A stretch of DNA of 64,000 nt, from assembly GCA_965116765.1 (NCBI GenBank), contig OZ220718.1, forward strand, positions 5,270,001 to 5,334,000. The letters run 5' to 3'. Position 1 is the first letter of the stretch; the number at the start of each line of letters is the position of its first letter. The notes under the pieces were generated by a model. The model worked only from the letters and a program-made list of their open reading frames with translations. It searched no databases and was not told the DNA's origin. A program made the translations under genes and the position numbers. Source of the stretch: JAJEEA01 sp965116765 (GTDB taxonomy: Bacteria; Acidobacteriota; Vicinamibacteria; Vicinamibacterales; UBA8438). Positions 25,234-34,439 of the stretch are shown here, piece by piece.

Positions 25234-25899
25234 CTACTCGCCCGACTCCTGACCGTTGGCGTGTGGCGTCCGGAGCAATCGTTCCCCGGCTTCCAGCAAC
25301 CCGTCGTTCCAGATCACGCGTTCGAGCCAGTCGTCGGGGATGCCGCTCAAGCCGTAGAGGGCGCCGGCGAGCTGTCCGGTCAGAGCCCCACGCACACGGC
25401 GGATCGTGTCGTCGGGGCGCGCCCCCAGTTCCACGAGCAGGCGCGCGGCGACGGTCCCGGCGCGGCCCAGACCTCCCTTGCAGTGGACGAGCACGTCGAA
25501 CCCCAGGCGGAGCCGCTTCCTCGCCCCGGTCGTCCGGATGGCCTCGCCTGCCCCTTTCCACGCCTCCTCGAAGCCGGCTCCCGGCGGCATCCCGTCCGGT
25601 ATCGGCGCGTGCCACCACTCCATGTGCCGGTCGCGCACCGCCTCGTCAAGGTCCCGAACCCCCAGAAAGTCGATCTCCTCGTGAGTGATCAGGCTGATGA
25701 CCGCGGTCGCGCCCCAGTCTCGAATCGCGTCGAGGTCGGTGTCCAGGTCGCGTGCCCACGGCCCCGAGATCCCTTCCGAATCGGTCTTGCCGGGACACAG
25801 GGTGATGCCGATCCGGCCCCGGCCTTCCCCTCGGCCTTCCCCCGGGGTCACCGCGTCGATGCGGAGTGGGCTGTTCTCGCTGGTTCTTGTCGTCTGCAT
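25234..25899 (-). CDS. Chimeric protein: dual-specificity phosphatase joined to an ADP-ribosylglycohydrolase tail
   Basis: Residues 1 to about 168 are a CDKN3-like dual-specificity phosphatase, with CPGK, GPWARDLDTDLDAI and the complete catalytic loop HCKGGLGR (Cys140, Arg146). From about residue 171 the sequence turns abruptly into ALTGQLAGALYGLSGIPDDW, which matches the last 45 residues of ADP-ribosylglycohydrolases. Fusions of the two full domains are known. Here almost all of the glycohydrolase, including its metal-binding acidic residues, is missing. An in-frame internal deletion of a fusion gene is the simplest reading. The phosphatase part looks intact. Confidence 0.75.
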   Translation of the reverse strand: MQTTRTSENSPLRIDAVTPGEGRGEGRGRIGITLCPGKTDSEGISGPWARDLDTDLDAIRDWGATAVISLITHEEIDFLGVRDLDEAVRDRHMEWWHAPIPDGMPPGAGFEEAWKGAGEAIRTTGARKRLRLGFDVLVHCKGGLGRAGTVAARLLVELGARPDDTIRRVRGALTGQLAGALYGLSGIPDDWLERVIWNDGLLEAGERLLRTPHANGQESGE

Positions 25900-26038
25900 G
25901 GAGTGAAGCGATCTCCACCGTGGTCGTCAGGGCCCGTGCGAGCTGCAGGTGCAGGGCGTGAAGTCTCCTGCGTTGCGCCTTCATGCTCAATTCTGCACGA
26001 CTTCGACGGGAACCGGCGATAAAATGTCGCTCTTGCGC

Positions 26039-26044
26039 TAAACT
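26039..26044 (+). promoter_or_regulatory. Candidate -10 box, leaderless RloA-like gene
   Basis: TAAACT ends 6 bases before the GTG start at 26051 and there is no ribosome site between. The surrounding 100 bases are A/T-richer than the neighbours. Confidence 0.4.
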
Positions 26045-26050
26045 GTATCC

Positions 26051-27331
26051 GTGCTGCTGCGATTCCGGGTCGCCAATCACCGGTCGATTCTCGATCCGGT
26101 AGAGCTGTCGATGATCGCCGTCGACGAGGACCGGGCGGCGACGCGCGGGTTCGACGGCTTGTCGGAGCGCGTCTTGACCGTCGCCGGAATCTACGGGCCC
26201 AACGCGTCGGGCAAGTCCAACGTTCTGGATGCCCTGGCGTGGCTGTCGATGGCCGTTGCCACGTCGCTTCGAAGCTGGGAGGACTACGTTCCGCGCGAGG
26301 CCCACCGACTCGGCAACGGACCTGTCTCTCCATCGGAATTCGATCTGGATCTGGTCGCCAAGGGTGTCCGATATGGGTACCGTCTCGAAGTGGACGACTC
26401 GGCCGTCCTTCTTGAGAGCCTGGACAGCTATCCGGAAGGACGACGGCGCAACCTCTTCACACGCCGCAAGGGCGAAATCGACTTCCGCCGGGGCCTCGCC
26501 GGAGCCCGGGGAATACGGGACCTGCTGACCCCAACGACGTTGGCGCTCTCTGCCGGGAGGCGGCTAGGTGGTACCGACTTCGCACGCGTCTGGCAACGGC
26601 TGGCCAGGATGCGTGTTCTCGGGATCCAGAGGCGACGGCTGCCTCATGTGGGTGGCTTCCACCCGTTCGACCCCACGTTACGCTTGCTCTTCGAGGCAGA
26701 TGAAGCCGATCAGCCGAGTCTCTCTGGTACCTCAGAAGATCCACCCGTCAAGAATCCAAGACGTGTTCTGGACTTGCTTCGCTTCGCGGATCCGGGAATC
26801 GAAGATTTCGTGATCAGCGAAGAGGAGTACGGGGGTATGAGTGGATCTCGCCGTCACCTTGGTTTCGTGCATCGCGGAGAGGGTGAACCGGTCACTTTCG
26901 ATCTGGAGGAAGAATCTGCAGGAACCCAGACCTGGTTCCGTCTGATCGGTCCTGCGTTCGCGGCGCTCAGATTCGGCCGGGTCCTCCTGCTCGACGAGAT
27001 CGACGCCAGTCTCCATCCCCGGCTCTCGGCCCGTCTGATCGAGATCTTCCAGGATCCCTTGACCAACGCCCGTGGGGCTCAACTGGTCTTTACTTCCCAC
27101 GATACGTCCCTGCTGAACAGCTTGAACCGCGACGAGGTCTGGCTCACCGAGAAAGCGCCTGCCGCCACCACGCGCCTCGTTGGTCTGGCCGAGTTCGGGG
27201 GTGAACGCGTGAGGAAGTCCCAGAACCTGGAAAGAGCCTACCTGCAAGGTCGCTTCGGGGCCGTTCCCGAGGTCGACCAGGTCGCCGTGCGCAAAGCCCT
27301 CGGGCTCGTTTCTCAGCCTCGCGATGGCTAG
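26051..27331 (+). CDS. AAA15-type ATPase, RloA-like
   Basis: The 426-residue ATPase has Walker A GPNASGKSN (residues 49-57), an inserted coiled or dimerisation middle, a signature-like region, Walker B RVLLLDEIDASLHP and a switch His in TSHDTSLL. This is the ABC-like AAA15/OLD layout of RloA, the ATPase of the RloAB system, which cleaves tRNA or blocks phage in other hosts. The GTG start and leaderless-type promoter are odd for the window. A partner rloB starts inside its last codons but is reduced to a stub. Without RloB the system is probably inactive. Confidence 0.75.
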   Translation: MLLRFRVANHRSILDPVELSMIAVDEDRAATRGFDGLSERVLTVAGIYGPNASGKSNVLDALAWLSMAVATSLRSWEDYVPREAHRLGNGPVSPSEFDLDLVAKGVRYGYRLEVDDSAVLLESLDSYPEGRRRNLFTRRKGEIDFRRGLAGARGIRDLLTPTTLALSAGRRLGGTDFARVWQRLARMRVLGIQRRRLPHVGGFHPFDPTLRLLFEADEADQPSLSGTSEDPPVKNPRRVLDLLRFADPGIEDFVISEEEYGGMSGSRRHLGFVHRGEGEPVTFDLEEESAGTQTWFRLIGPAFAALRFGRVLLLDEIDASLHPRLSARLIEIFQDPLTNARGAQLVFTSHDTSLLNSLNRDEVWLTEKAPAATTRLVGLAEFGGERVRKSQNLERAYLQGRFGAVPEVDQVAVRKALGLVSQPRDG

Positions 27332-27404
27332 GCGGACAGGGCACAGGCGGGGCAGGGACCCATCGCTCCGTCGCCGGGCTCGCCTACCTGCGGGGTCGGA
27401 GTAG
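27324..27404 (+). pseudogene. Truncated rloB remnant
   Basis: An ATG overlapping the last 8 bases of the ATPase opens a 26-codon frame, MARRTGHRRGRDPSLRRRAR, ending at TAG 27404. RloB proteins start with just such a basic stretch (several Arg, then SLRRR), and rloB normally overlaps or follows rloA. The TOPRIM-like body of RloB is absent. The last bases before the stop (CTCGCCTACCTGC ... GGAGTAG) resemble the end of the lipoprotein gene at 24999, so the stub may have been closed by a foreign fragment. Confidence 0.6.
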
Positions 27405-27457
27405 TCCGTCGCCGGGAGCAACCGCCGCGCCGCGATGGTCGCTACGTTTTCGCCCTT

Positions 27458-28222
27458 CTACGGGACCGCTTCCGACAGGTCGATTCCGGCCAGCACGTCG
27501 TTCTCGGGAAATCGTCGTAGCGGCGGACCCCAAGCCTGCCTGAACACTTCGACGCTCAGGATTCGGTCGACGTCCGGCTTGCTGAAGAAGCAGCGGTCGA
27601 TCGGGACGTGCTGCGTGCGATGCGCCCGTAGCGCGGCCGCCTTCGCCGCGCGCTGCGCCGCCACGTCGACCACGAAGTCGACGCCCGGTTCCTGGCCCAG
27701 GTCCCTCGGCCGTGTCACCTCCCACGGCAGAATCGGCGTGGTCCAGAGAAGGCGCGGCACGCGGTACGGCCGCCCCGCCGCGGCCATCCACCGCGGGTCG
27801 GCCGCCGCCGTGACCGCGTCGATCGTGAACCGGGCGATGGCGACGTGATCGGGATGGCCGTTCATCCCGTCGGGATCGAAGGTGATCACCACGTGCGGCC
27901 GGTGTCCCCGGATGCGGCGGACCAGGGCTTCACGCATGGCGTCCGCCGGCGCCTCCGCCAGGTGCTTGTCGCGGTAGTCGAGCAGCTGCACGTCGGAGAT
28001 GCCGAGGACGGCGGCGGCCCGGCGGAGCTCGGCCTCGCGGACGGCCGGCAGCTCTGCCCGGTCGCACAGAGGGGGATCACCGACGCGTCCGGCATCGCCG
28101 CGGGTCGCGGTAACGAGTGCCGTTCGCGCGCCGCGGTCAGCGTGACCGCGCACGAGACCGGCGGCGATGAAGCTCTCGTCGTCCGGATGCGCGAAGATCA
28201 GCAGGATGCGGGGAGGCGGCAT
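27458..28222 (-). CDS. PIG-L/LmbE-family deacetylase
   Basis: The 254-residue protein is a zinc-dependent N-deacetylase of the LmbE/PIG-L family, which acts on GlcNAc-type conjugates such as mycothiol or bacillithiol precursors and others. The metal motif AHPDDE (residues 11-16) and the second block NGHPDH (121-126) are intact, as is the Rossmann-like N-terminus ILLIF. ATG 28222 is the family start; upstream the frame is open but belongs to no family. Bacillithiol, mycothiol or glycan metabolism cannot be told apart here because no pathway neighbour is present. Confidence 0.87.
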   Translation of the reverse strand: MPPPRILLIFAHPDDESFIAAGLVRGHADRGARTALVTATRGDAGRVGDPPLCDRAELPAVREAELRRAAAVLGISDVQLLDYRDKHLAEAPADAMREALVRRIRGHRPHVVITFDPDGMNGHPDHVAIARFTIDAVTAAADPRWMAAAGRPYRVPRLLWTTPILPWEVTRPRDLGQEPGVDFVVDVAAQRAAKAAALRAHRTQHVPIDRCFFSKPDVDRILSVEVFRQAWGPPLRRFPENDVLAGIDLSEAVP

Positions 28223-28344
28223 GCGGCGCCTATGGCCGGGGTCGTCGCCGGCTCCGGCGGCCGAGGACGTCGACAAGGCCATCGGTCCACATGTGCCGCG
28301 TCCATTCGGCAATGCGCTCGGCGGGCGCAACGGCCGGTTCGGGC

Positions 28345-28743
28345 CTACTCGTCGGCACGGCCAATCCGTTGATGAAAGTAGTAGCAGAGGCCGTCCGGCG
28401 CGACGACGAAGAAGACCTGGTACCGCTCGCCGTCGCGCTCGTCCACGCGCCAGTTGGCGGTCTCGACGCCGTTGGCCTCCAGCTCGTCGCGGGCCCGCTG
28501 GATGTCCGTCACCCGGATGGCGGCTCCCTCGTTGGCGGGGTCCCCGCCGTTGACGGCGAAGCCGACCCGCACGCCGTCGCGTTCCATCACCACGGTCGGC
28601 ACCGGATCGTTCCGTCGCTCGACCTCGACCAGGCCGAATCGTGGGCCGTACCACCGCGCGGCGCGGTCGATGTCGTCGACCGGCAGGGCGAGAACGTCGT
28701 CGGCGAACGGGAAAGCCGCTTCGTAGAGTCTTGTCGGGGTCAT
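28345..28743 (-). CDS. VOC/glyoxalase-fold protein
   Basis: The 132-residue protein has the paired beta-alpha-beta-beta-beta modules of the vicinal-oxygen-chelate fold: module one VLALPVDDIDRAARWYGPRFG and module two AAIRVTDIQRARDELEANGV ending in FFVVAPDGLCYYFHQ. A His/Glu metal set is only partly visible, so it may be a bleomycin-binding-like or unknown dioxygenase-fold protein rather than a glyoxalase. It lies 122 bases upstream of the PIG-L gene on the same strand. Confidence 0.8.
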   Translation of the reverse strand: MTPTRLYEAAFPFADDVLALPVDDIDRAARWYGPRFGLVEVERRNDPVPTVVMERDGVRVGFAVNGGDPANEGAAIRVTDIQRARDELEANGVETANWRVDERDGERYQVFFVVAPDGLCYYFHQRIGRADE

Positions 28744-28751
28744 GTCGTCGG

Positions 28752-29136
28752 TCAGGTGCCTGCATCACCGTCGCCAGCGTCCTGCCACCAGATTACCAGC
28801 CCTGCCACGATCAGCGCGACCACGGCGGTGAGCAGTCCCCAGGCTGCGAACGACACCCACTGCATCGCCGCAGCACGACCTCGTCGAGCCGCACGTCGAC
28901 CTCGACCTTCTGCGACGGCGGGGGGAAGCGGCCGATCGGCAGCTCGCCGGTCAGCATCTCGTAGAAGACGACGCCGAGGGCGTAGATGTCGGCGCGGTGG
29001 TCCACCTCGGACGGGCGCTCGATCTGCTCGGGGGCCATGTAGTGCGGGGTGCCGAGCACGCGGGCCTGCCGGGTGAGACGGGCGCGTCGGGCGGGATCTC
29101 GGCGTGGCATTCCGGACAGGTTCGGGTATCGGTCAT
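28752..29136 (-). pseudogene. Ser/Thr protein kinase remnant, cored and frameshifted
   Basis: Three pieces of one kinase type survive in three frames. First, the N-terminal start MTDTRTCPECHAEIPPDAP, a zinc-ribbon-like leader common in acidobacterial kinases. Second, the activation-segment and C-lobe piece GTPHYMAPEQ to DIYALGVVFYEMLTGELP. Third, a tail with one membrane helix, MQWVSFAAWGLLTAVVALIV, ending at TGA 28752. The ATP-binding lobe, the catalytic loop and most of the C-lobe are gone. It sits directly downstream of a broken sigma factor, the usual partner arrangement. Confidence 0.75.
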
Positions 29137-29181
29137 GCCGGTTGCTACGCGATTCCCCGTGGGTCGTTACAGCCGCCGGCG

Positions 29182-29278
29182 CACCTCGCCGGCTACGGGG
29201 CGGCGCGAGGGCCGCGCGGTTCGACGCGATGAAGCCGGACGTCCATGGCGAGCATGTGCACCTCGCCGGCTACGGGGG
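29182..29278. repeat. Echo of the sigma-factor gene end
   Basis: CACCTCGCCGGCTACGGGG, which covers the last codons and TAG of the sigma gene (29259-29278), recurs at 29182-29200, followed in both cases by GGCGCGAGGGC. The offset is 77 bases and the echo is downstream of the gene. Confidence 0.85.
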
Positions 29279-30006
29279 CGGCGCGAGGGCCCGGACGAGA
29301 TGGGCGAGCTCGTCGTCGATCAGGTGCTGCTCCTGCACGGTCTCCGCGACGACCTCGCGCAGCCGGGTCCGCCAGCGGGCGCGCAGCCGCGACAGCGCCG
29401 TCCGCAGGGCCGCCTCGCTCCGGCCGAGTCGGCGGGACAGCTCGTCGTAAGGCACGCCTCCGATCTCGGCGGCCAGGTACGCCTTGAGGGCGTCGAAGAG
29501 CTCGACCTGTCCCCGGTTGGCGTAGGCGCGCCGCACGTCGTCGACCGCCCGCCTGATCAAGGCGAGCGCCCAGCGCCGCACTCGTCGACCGCCCGCCTGA
29601 TCTCGTACTCCGCCTCGGGCGTACGGTTGTCGGCCGGCTCGACCCGGTAGCGGTCCTCGGCGTCGGTCGCGTCGAAGGGTACCACGTCCGCGCCGCCGCC
29701 GCGCTTCGCGGCCGACTGTCGCCGCCACTCGCTGGTGAGGAAGTTCTTCATCGACGTGAGCAGGAAGCTGCGGAACCGCCCGCGCATGGGGTCCGCGGCC
29801 GCGAGCCTCCGCTGCTCGATGAGTCGCGCGAAGAACGCCTGGGTGAGGTCGCACGCGTCGTCGGGGTCGTAGCCGCGCCGCCGCACGTAGGCGTAGAGCG
29901 GGTGCCAGTAGCCCGCGCACAGCTCCGCGAGGGCCCGGTCCGCGCGCTCGGACGGGCCGGCGCCGGCCGCGAGCACCATGCTCCAGCGCGTGGTCGCGAA
30001 CCGCAC
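29270..30006 (-). pseudogene. ECF-type sigma factor disrupted by a 44-bp duplication
   Basis: From GTG 30006 the frame encodes a typical acidobacterial/planctomycetal ECF sigma start (FATTRWSMVLAAG, the region-2 block DDACDLTQAFFARL, MRGRFRSFLLTSMKNFL). It stops soon after PEAEYEIRRAVDE. The rest, including region 4 (VPYDELSRRLGRSEAALRTALSRLR), continues in another frame to TAG 29270. A 44-bp duplication at 29540-29602, not a multiple of three, explains the shift. The downstream kinase is also broken, so the whole sigma-kinase module is decayed. Confidence 0.8.
29540..29602. repeat. Direct repeat causing the sigma frameshift
   Basis: GTCGACCGCCCGCCTGATC occurs at 29540-29558 and 29584-29602, 44 bases apart. 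Removing one repeat plus the spacer restores a continuous sigma frame (about YERRWALALIRRAVDDVRR). Confidence 0.85.
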
Positions 30007-30190
30007 GGGCGGATTCTCTCACGCCGGGTGCGAGGCCGGCGCCCGGTCCGACCCGGCGGTCGAGCCGAGGACGCTCAGCGACCCGCGGCGGAAGTCCCAG
30101 GTCTCACCGAGACGGTGCTGTGCATTACCCGTCGAGTGCAGCGCGGACTCTCGCCGCGGGCTGCCAGCCCGTGGGCGACCGGCGCCTCGA

Positions 30191-30304
30191 CCGCCGCGGT
30201 GGTGACCCGGTCACGGCGTCGAGCCGACGCGCTCGGCCGCGACGTGGCGGCCAGGGGCGACCCTGGCCGCGGCGGTGGCCCCGGTCACGGCGTCGAGCCG
30301 ACCG
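30191..30304. repeat. Echo of the DUF427 gene end
   Basis: GGTCACGGCGTCGAGCCGAC, containing the DUF427 stop (30285-30287), recurs 75 bases downstream of the gene at about 30210-30229. The preceding bases (CCGCCGCGGTGGTGACCC / GGCCGCGGCGGTGGCCCC) are also related. Confidence 0.85.
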
Positions 30305-30695
30305 TCTCCTCCACCGCGTCGGCATCGAACGCGAGGCGGTCGCGCACGAGCTCGGCCTCGCGATACGGCTGCTCGTAGCTCCACGCCGCGTCGCGAACTG
30401 CGCCTTCGGGGCCGTGGATCACGTAGTAGGTGGCCAGCCCCTTGAAGGGGCAGAACGTCGTCTTGCCCGTCTTCTCCAGGCGTGACATGTCGACGCCGTC
30501 GCGGGCCAGGTAGTAGCGCGTCGGGTACCCCTTCTCCTCGAGCGCCACGACGTCGGTGGTCGCGGCTATCTCGGTCCCGCCCGCGGCCACGCGCACGCGG
30601 ACGTGGCGGGGCACGAAGGCGACGCGATGTCCGGGGGCGCGTGGGTAGCCCGGGGCGCGCGCGCCGGGCGGGATGTCCGTCGGTCTCTCTGCCAT
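30285..30695 (-). CDS. DUF427 protein
   Basis: The 136-residue cytoplasmic protein is a DUF427 member, recognisable by VVALEEKGYPTRYYLARDGVDM, CPFKGLATYYVI and the C-terminal DAAWSYEQPYRE block. The family is a small beta-barrel of unknown function. ATG 30695 has no Shine-Dalgarno; CATAAT lies 5 bases upstream on the coding strand, so the transcript may be leaderless. Its 3' end is echoed downstream. Confidence 0.88.
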   Translation of the reverse strand: MAERPTDIPPGARAPGYPRAPGHRVAFVPRHVRVRVAAGGTEIAATTDVVALEEKGYPTRYYLARDGVDMSRLEKTGKTTFCPFKGLATYYVIHGPEGAVRDAAWSYEQPYREAELVRDRLAFDADAVEETVGSTP

Positions 30696-30700
30696 GGGTC

Positions 30701-30706
30701 ATTATG
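30701..30706 (-). promoter_or_regulatory. Candidate -10 box, leaderless DUF427 gene
   Basis: CATAAT on the minus strand ends 5 bases before ATG 30695 and no ribosome site intervenes. Confidence 0.4.
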
Positions 30707-30745
30707 TCCTGACCGCCGCCACTTGCGCCGGAACCCCGACCGACC

Positions 30746-31443
<698 letters not shown>

Positions 31444-31447
<4 letters not shown>

Positions 31448-31545
31448 TTGCTGGGTCCTCCTTCCTCGGTCCGGCCCGCGGTCGCGCCGGCCACGCCCAA
31501 CAGCGCGGCGGCAACGAGCACGATCTGCGCGTTCTCCATGGTCAT
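31444..31545 (-). CDS. 33-residue membrane peptide coupled to the ABC ATPase
   Basis: ATG 31545 is preceded by AGAGGAAG at 8-base spacing and opens a frame encoding MTMENAQIVLVAAALLGVAG, then a basic-acidic tail ending EEGGPSK. The stop TGA overlaps the ATPase start (ATGA), the arrangement expected for a translated, coupled gene. Residues 7-22 would form one membrane helix. I do not recognise the family; it could be an accessory subunit or a leader peptide for the ATPase. Confidence 0.55.
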
Positions 31546-31572
31546 GGTGTTCTTCCTCTGCTTCGACCGCAC

Positions 31573-34266
31573 CTACTCCTCGACGCGCAGGACCTCCGCG
31601 GGATCGATCCTGAGGGCGCGCGCGACCGGCAGGCCGACGGCGACGGACGCCACCAGCGCGAGGCACGCCGCCGCCCCCGCGAGCGCGAGAGGGTCCACGC
31701 CGCCGGCACGAGAGAACTGCGACTGAAGCAGCGGCGAGACACCACTTCCCAGTGCGGCCCCGACGACGACGCCGACCGTCGCCAGCTTCACGCTCGTGCT
31801 CCCCGCCACCAGCCGAAAGATCTGCAGCGGCCGGGCCCCGAGCGCGACGCGGAGGCCGATCTCCGGGGCCCGCTGCGCCACGACGTAGCTCAGCGTGCCG
31901 AAGAGCCCGATGCACGCGAGCAGCAGGCCGCCGGCCCCGACGAAGCCGCTCACGACGGCCGCAATCCACGCCGGCAGCAGCGCCGTGCCGACCATTTCGG
32001 TCATCGTCGCCACGTTCACGACGGGCACGCCCGGGTCGATTCGAGCGATGCCCTCTCGGGCCGCTTCGGCCGATACGCCCCGGATGTGAAACGTGACCTG
32101 CGGGGAGTAGACGTCCTCCATGGACTCGAACACGACGGGAACCGCATCCTCTCGAAACGACACGAACTGGCCGTCTTCGACCACGCCGACCACGGTCGAC
32201 CACGGGGAACCGCCGTGGAGCAGGCGCGGGATCGCCGCGCATTCCTGACGGAAGGACCTCATCCAGAGTCAGTCGGCGCAGTCGCCTGCCGACGGCGTTC
32301 TGCCCGGGCCAGAACCGCTCCGCGAACGCGCGGTTGACGAGCACCGCGTTTCGCTCTCCGGGTTCGAGGTCGCGGCCGCGAAGGAGGGGCACGCCCATTA
32401 GGCGAACGTAACCGGGACTGACGACGTTTGCGTGTTCATCAGCCGGGTCCTCTCCGGGCCCGTATCGGTACTCGTCGACATCGCTTATGCCACGACGTCG
32501 ACAGCGCCTGGAGAGACAGGAACGGCGCTGCTGATGCTTCAGCCATCGGCACTTGCTCCAACACGCTGTCCGGAGATACGCGCGACCGCGATCTTCGGAG
32601 TACCCGGCCGCCTCCAGATCGACGGTGACGAGCGCCAGTCCATCGGCGTCGTAGCCGAGCGGGACGGCGTACGCGGTCACGATGCTGCGCGCGAACGCCC
32701 CCGCGATGATCAGGAGAAAGACGGCGGCGGTCGCCTGCATCGCGGTCAGGGTGTTGCGCAGCCTCGTCTGCGAGAATCTGCCAAGCCGCGGTTTGGCCTG
32801 GGTTGCGTACAGTGCGGGAAGAAACCCCACCAGGAGGCCGACGCCCGATGACACGACCAGCGCGGCCGCGAGCAGGCGCCAACGCCGGCTCGAGGTTCAA
32901 CTGCAAGGGCACGGGCAAGGGCAGGTCCGGTACGAGCAGCGTCACGAAGCTGATGGCGACCGATGCCGCGGCGACGCCCAGGCCCCCCGCGACCAGACCG
33001 AGACCGAGGCTCTCCACGGCGACCTGCCGGACCAGTCTGAACCGGCTCGCCCCCAGGGCCCGCCGAATCGACATCTCGCGACGGCGAACCGATGCGTCGG
33101 CGAGCAGAAGGCCCGAGATGTTGGCGCAGACGATGAGCAGGAGAGTGCCGACCAGTCCCGTCAGGACGGCCAGAGGCCCGAAGGCGATAGAGGGCAGGCG
33201 TGCTTCGTTCGCGGCCCTGATCGTCAGGGCCCGCGGCTGTCCGGAGAGTCCCGTCCAATCCTCGGGGTAGGACTGATGAAGGCGTCGTCCGACGACGTCA
33301 AGACGCGTCTGTGCCTCGTCAATTCCGGACGCCCTCGCGCAGCCGGCCTACTATGTCGTACCCGCGCGCGCCGCGCAGCTCCTGTCTGGCGTAGTCCTGC
33401 CCCAACAGCGACTGCTCAAGGGCCGCGGGCAACCAGACGTCGACGCGGAGGAGGCCTTGCGTGCCGCCGAACTGGCCCCCCAGCTCGACGGGCGCCACAC
33501 CCACGACTGTGAATGCCGACCCGTTGACGGCGATTGTCCGGCCCAGCGCCGACGGATCGCCGCCGAACTCGGAAAGCCACACGCCGTTGCTGATTACGGC
33601 GACGGGGCGGGTCTCGGCCGCCTCGAACGCACGCCCATGGACCGGCCTCAACCCCATCGTATCGAAGTAGTTGGGTTCCACCATCTGGGCGGACATGACC
33701 CGAAGCTCTCCTTCGATACGGACACCGACCGGGCTTAGAGACGCTGCGGTGATGTGTTCGAACACGTCGCCGGTAGACTCGCGAATGTCGAGAAAGTCCG
33801 GATACGAATTTGCGCGCGGCTGCCCGCTCGAGTGATCGCTCGTGAACACGACGGCCAGGCGATGCGGGTCCGCGCCGGGCAACGGACGCAGGAGCAGCGC
33901 GTCGAGCAGGGCGAAAATGGCCGTGTTCGCACCGATGCCGATGGCCAGGACGGCGACGGCCACGACGGCGAGAACCGGGCGAGCATGCAGCCGGCGGAAC
34001 CCGAACTGGAAGTCGCGCCACAGGTCGTCGAGGGCACGGAAGCGGTGTACGTCGCGGCATTGCTCCTTGATCGTCGTCATCTCCAGGCCTCCCAGACGGG
34101 CCAGCGCCGTGCGGCGCGCCTCCTTCGGAGCCATGCCGCGCCGGATGTTCTGGTCAATGTCCAGCTCCAGGTACGCCTGGAGCTCTGCATCGAGTTCGCC
34201 TTCGAATGGCCCGCCGCGCCGGAACAGGTTCAGCAGGCGAACGGCGAAGATGCGCAAGCGGCTCAT
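31573..34266 (-). pseudogene. ADOP-family FtsX-like permease with several frameshifts
   Basis: ATG 34266 (after GGGAGGAG) starts an acidobacterial duplicated-orphan-permease: the permease prefix domain (ELDAELQAYLELDIDQNIRR), first helix (VVAVAVLAIGIGANTAIFAL), MacB periplasmic part, and later the two FtsX repeats ending at PAEVLRVEE. The protein can only be followed by changing frame near 33325 (after REGV), near 32888 (after LNLE), near 32575 and 32480, and near 32270. This many shifts indicates a decayed gene or very poor local sequence. The normal product would be the membrane subunit for the ATPase downstream. Confidence 0.8.
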
Positions 34267-34439
34267 GACGACTCCTCCCGTGATGGGCAACGTGCCTGCC
34301 TGGTTCAACGCGCGACAGACAGAGCGGTTCCGGACGTCGGACGGGATTCCGGGCCTGGCCCGCCAATCGTCGCCTTCGGCTCCGCCTGGCCCAACCAAGC
34401 CTCCAGGGAGTCCGCGCCTCCTTCGGGGGCGGCGCCGTT

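Noticed and set aside
28224..28344. Minus-strand frame between the VOC and PIG-L genes reading AERIAEWTRHMWTDGLVDVL
   Set aside because: It looks protein-like but has no start codon and no recognisable family; could be debris but is not supportable.
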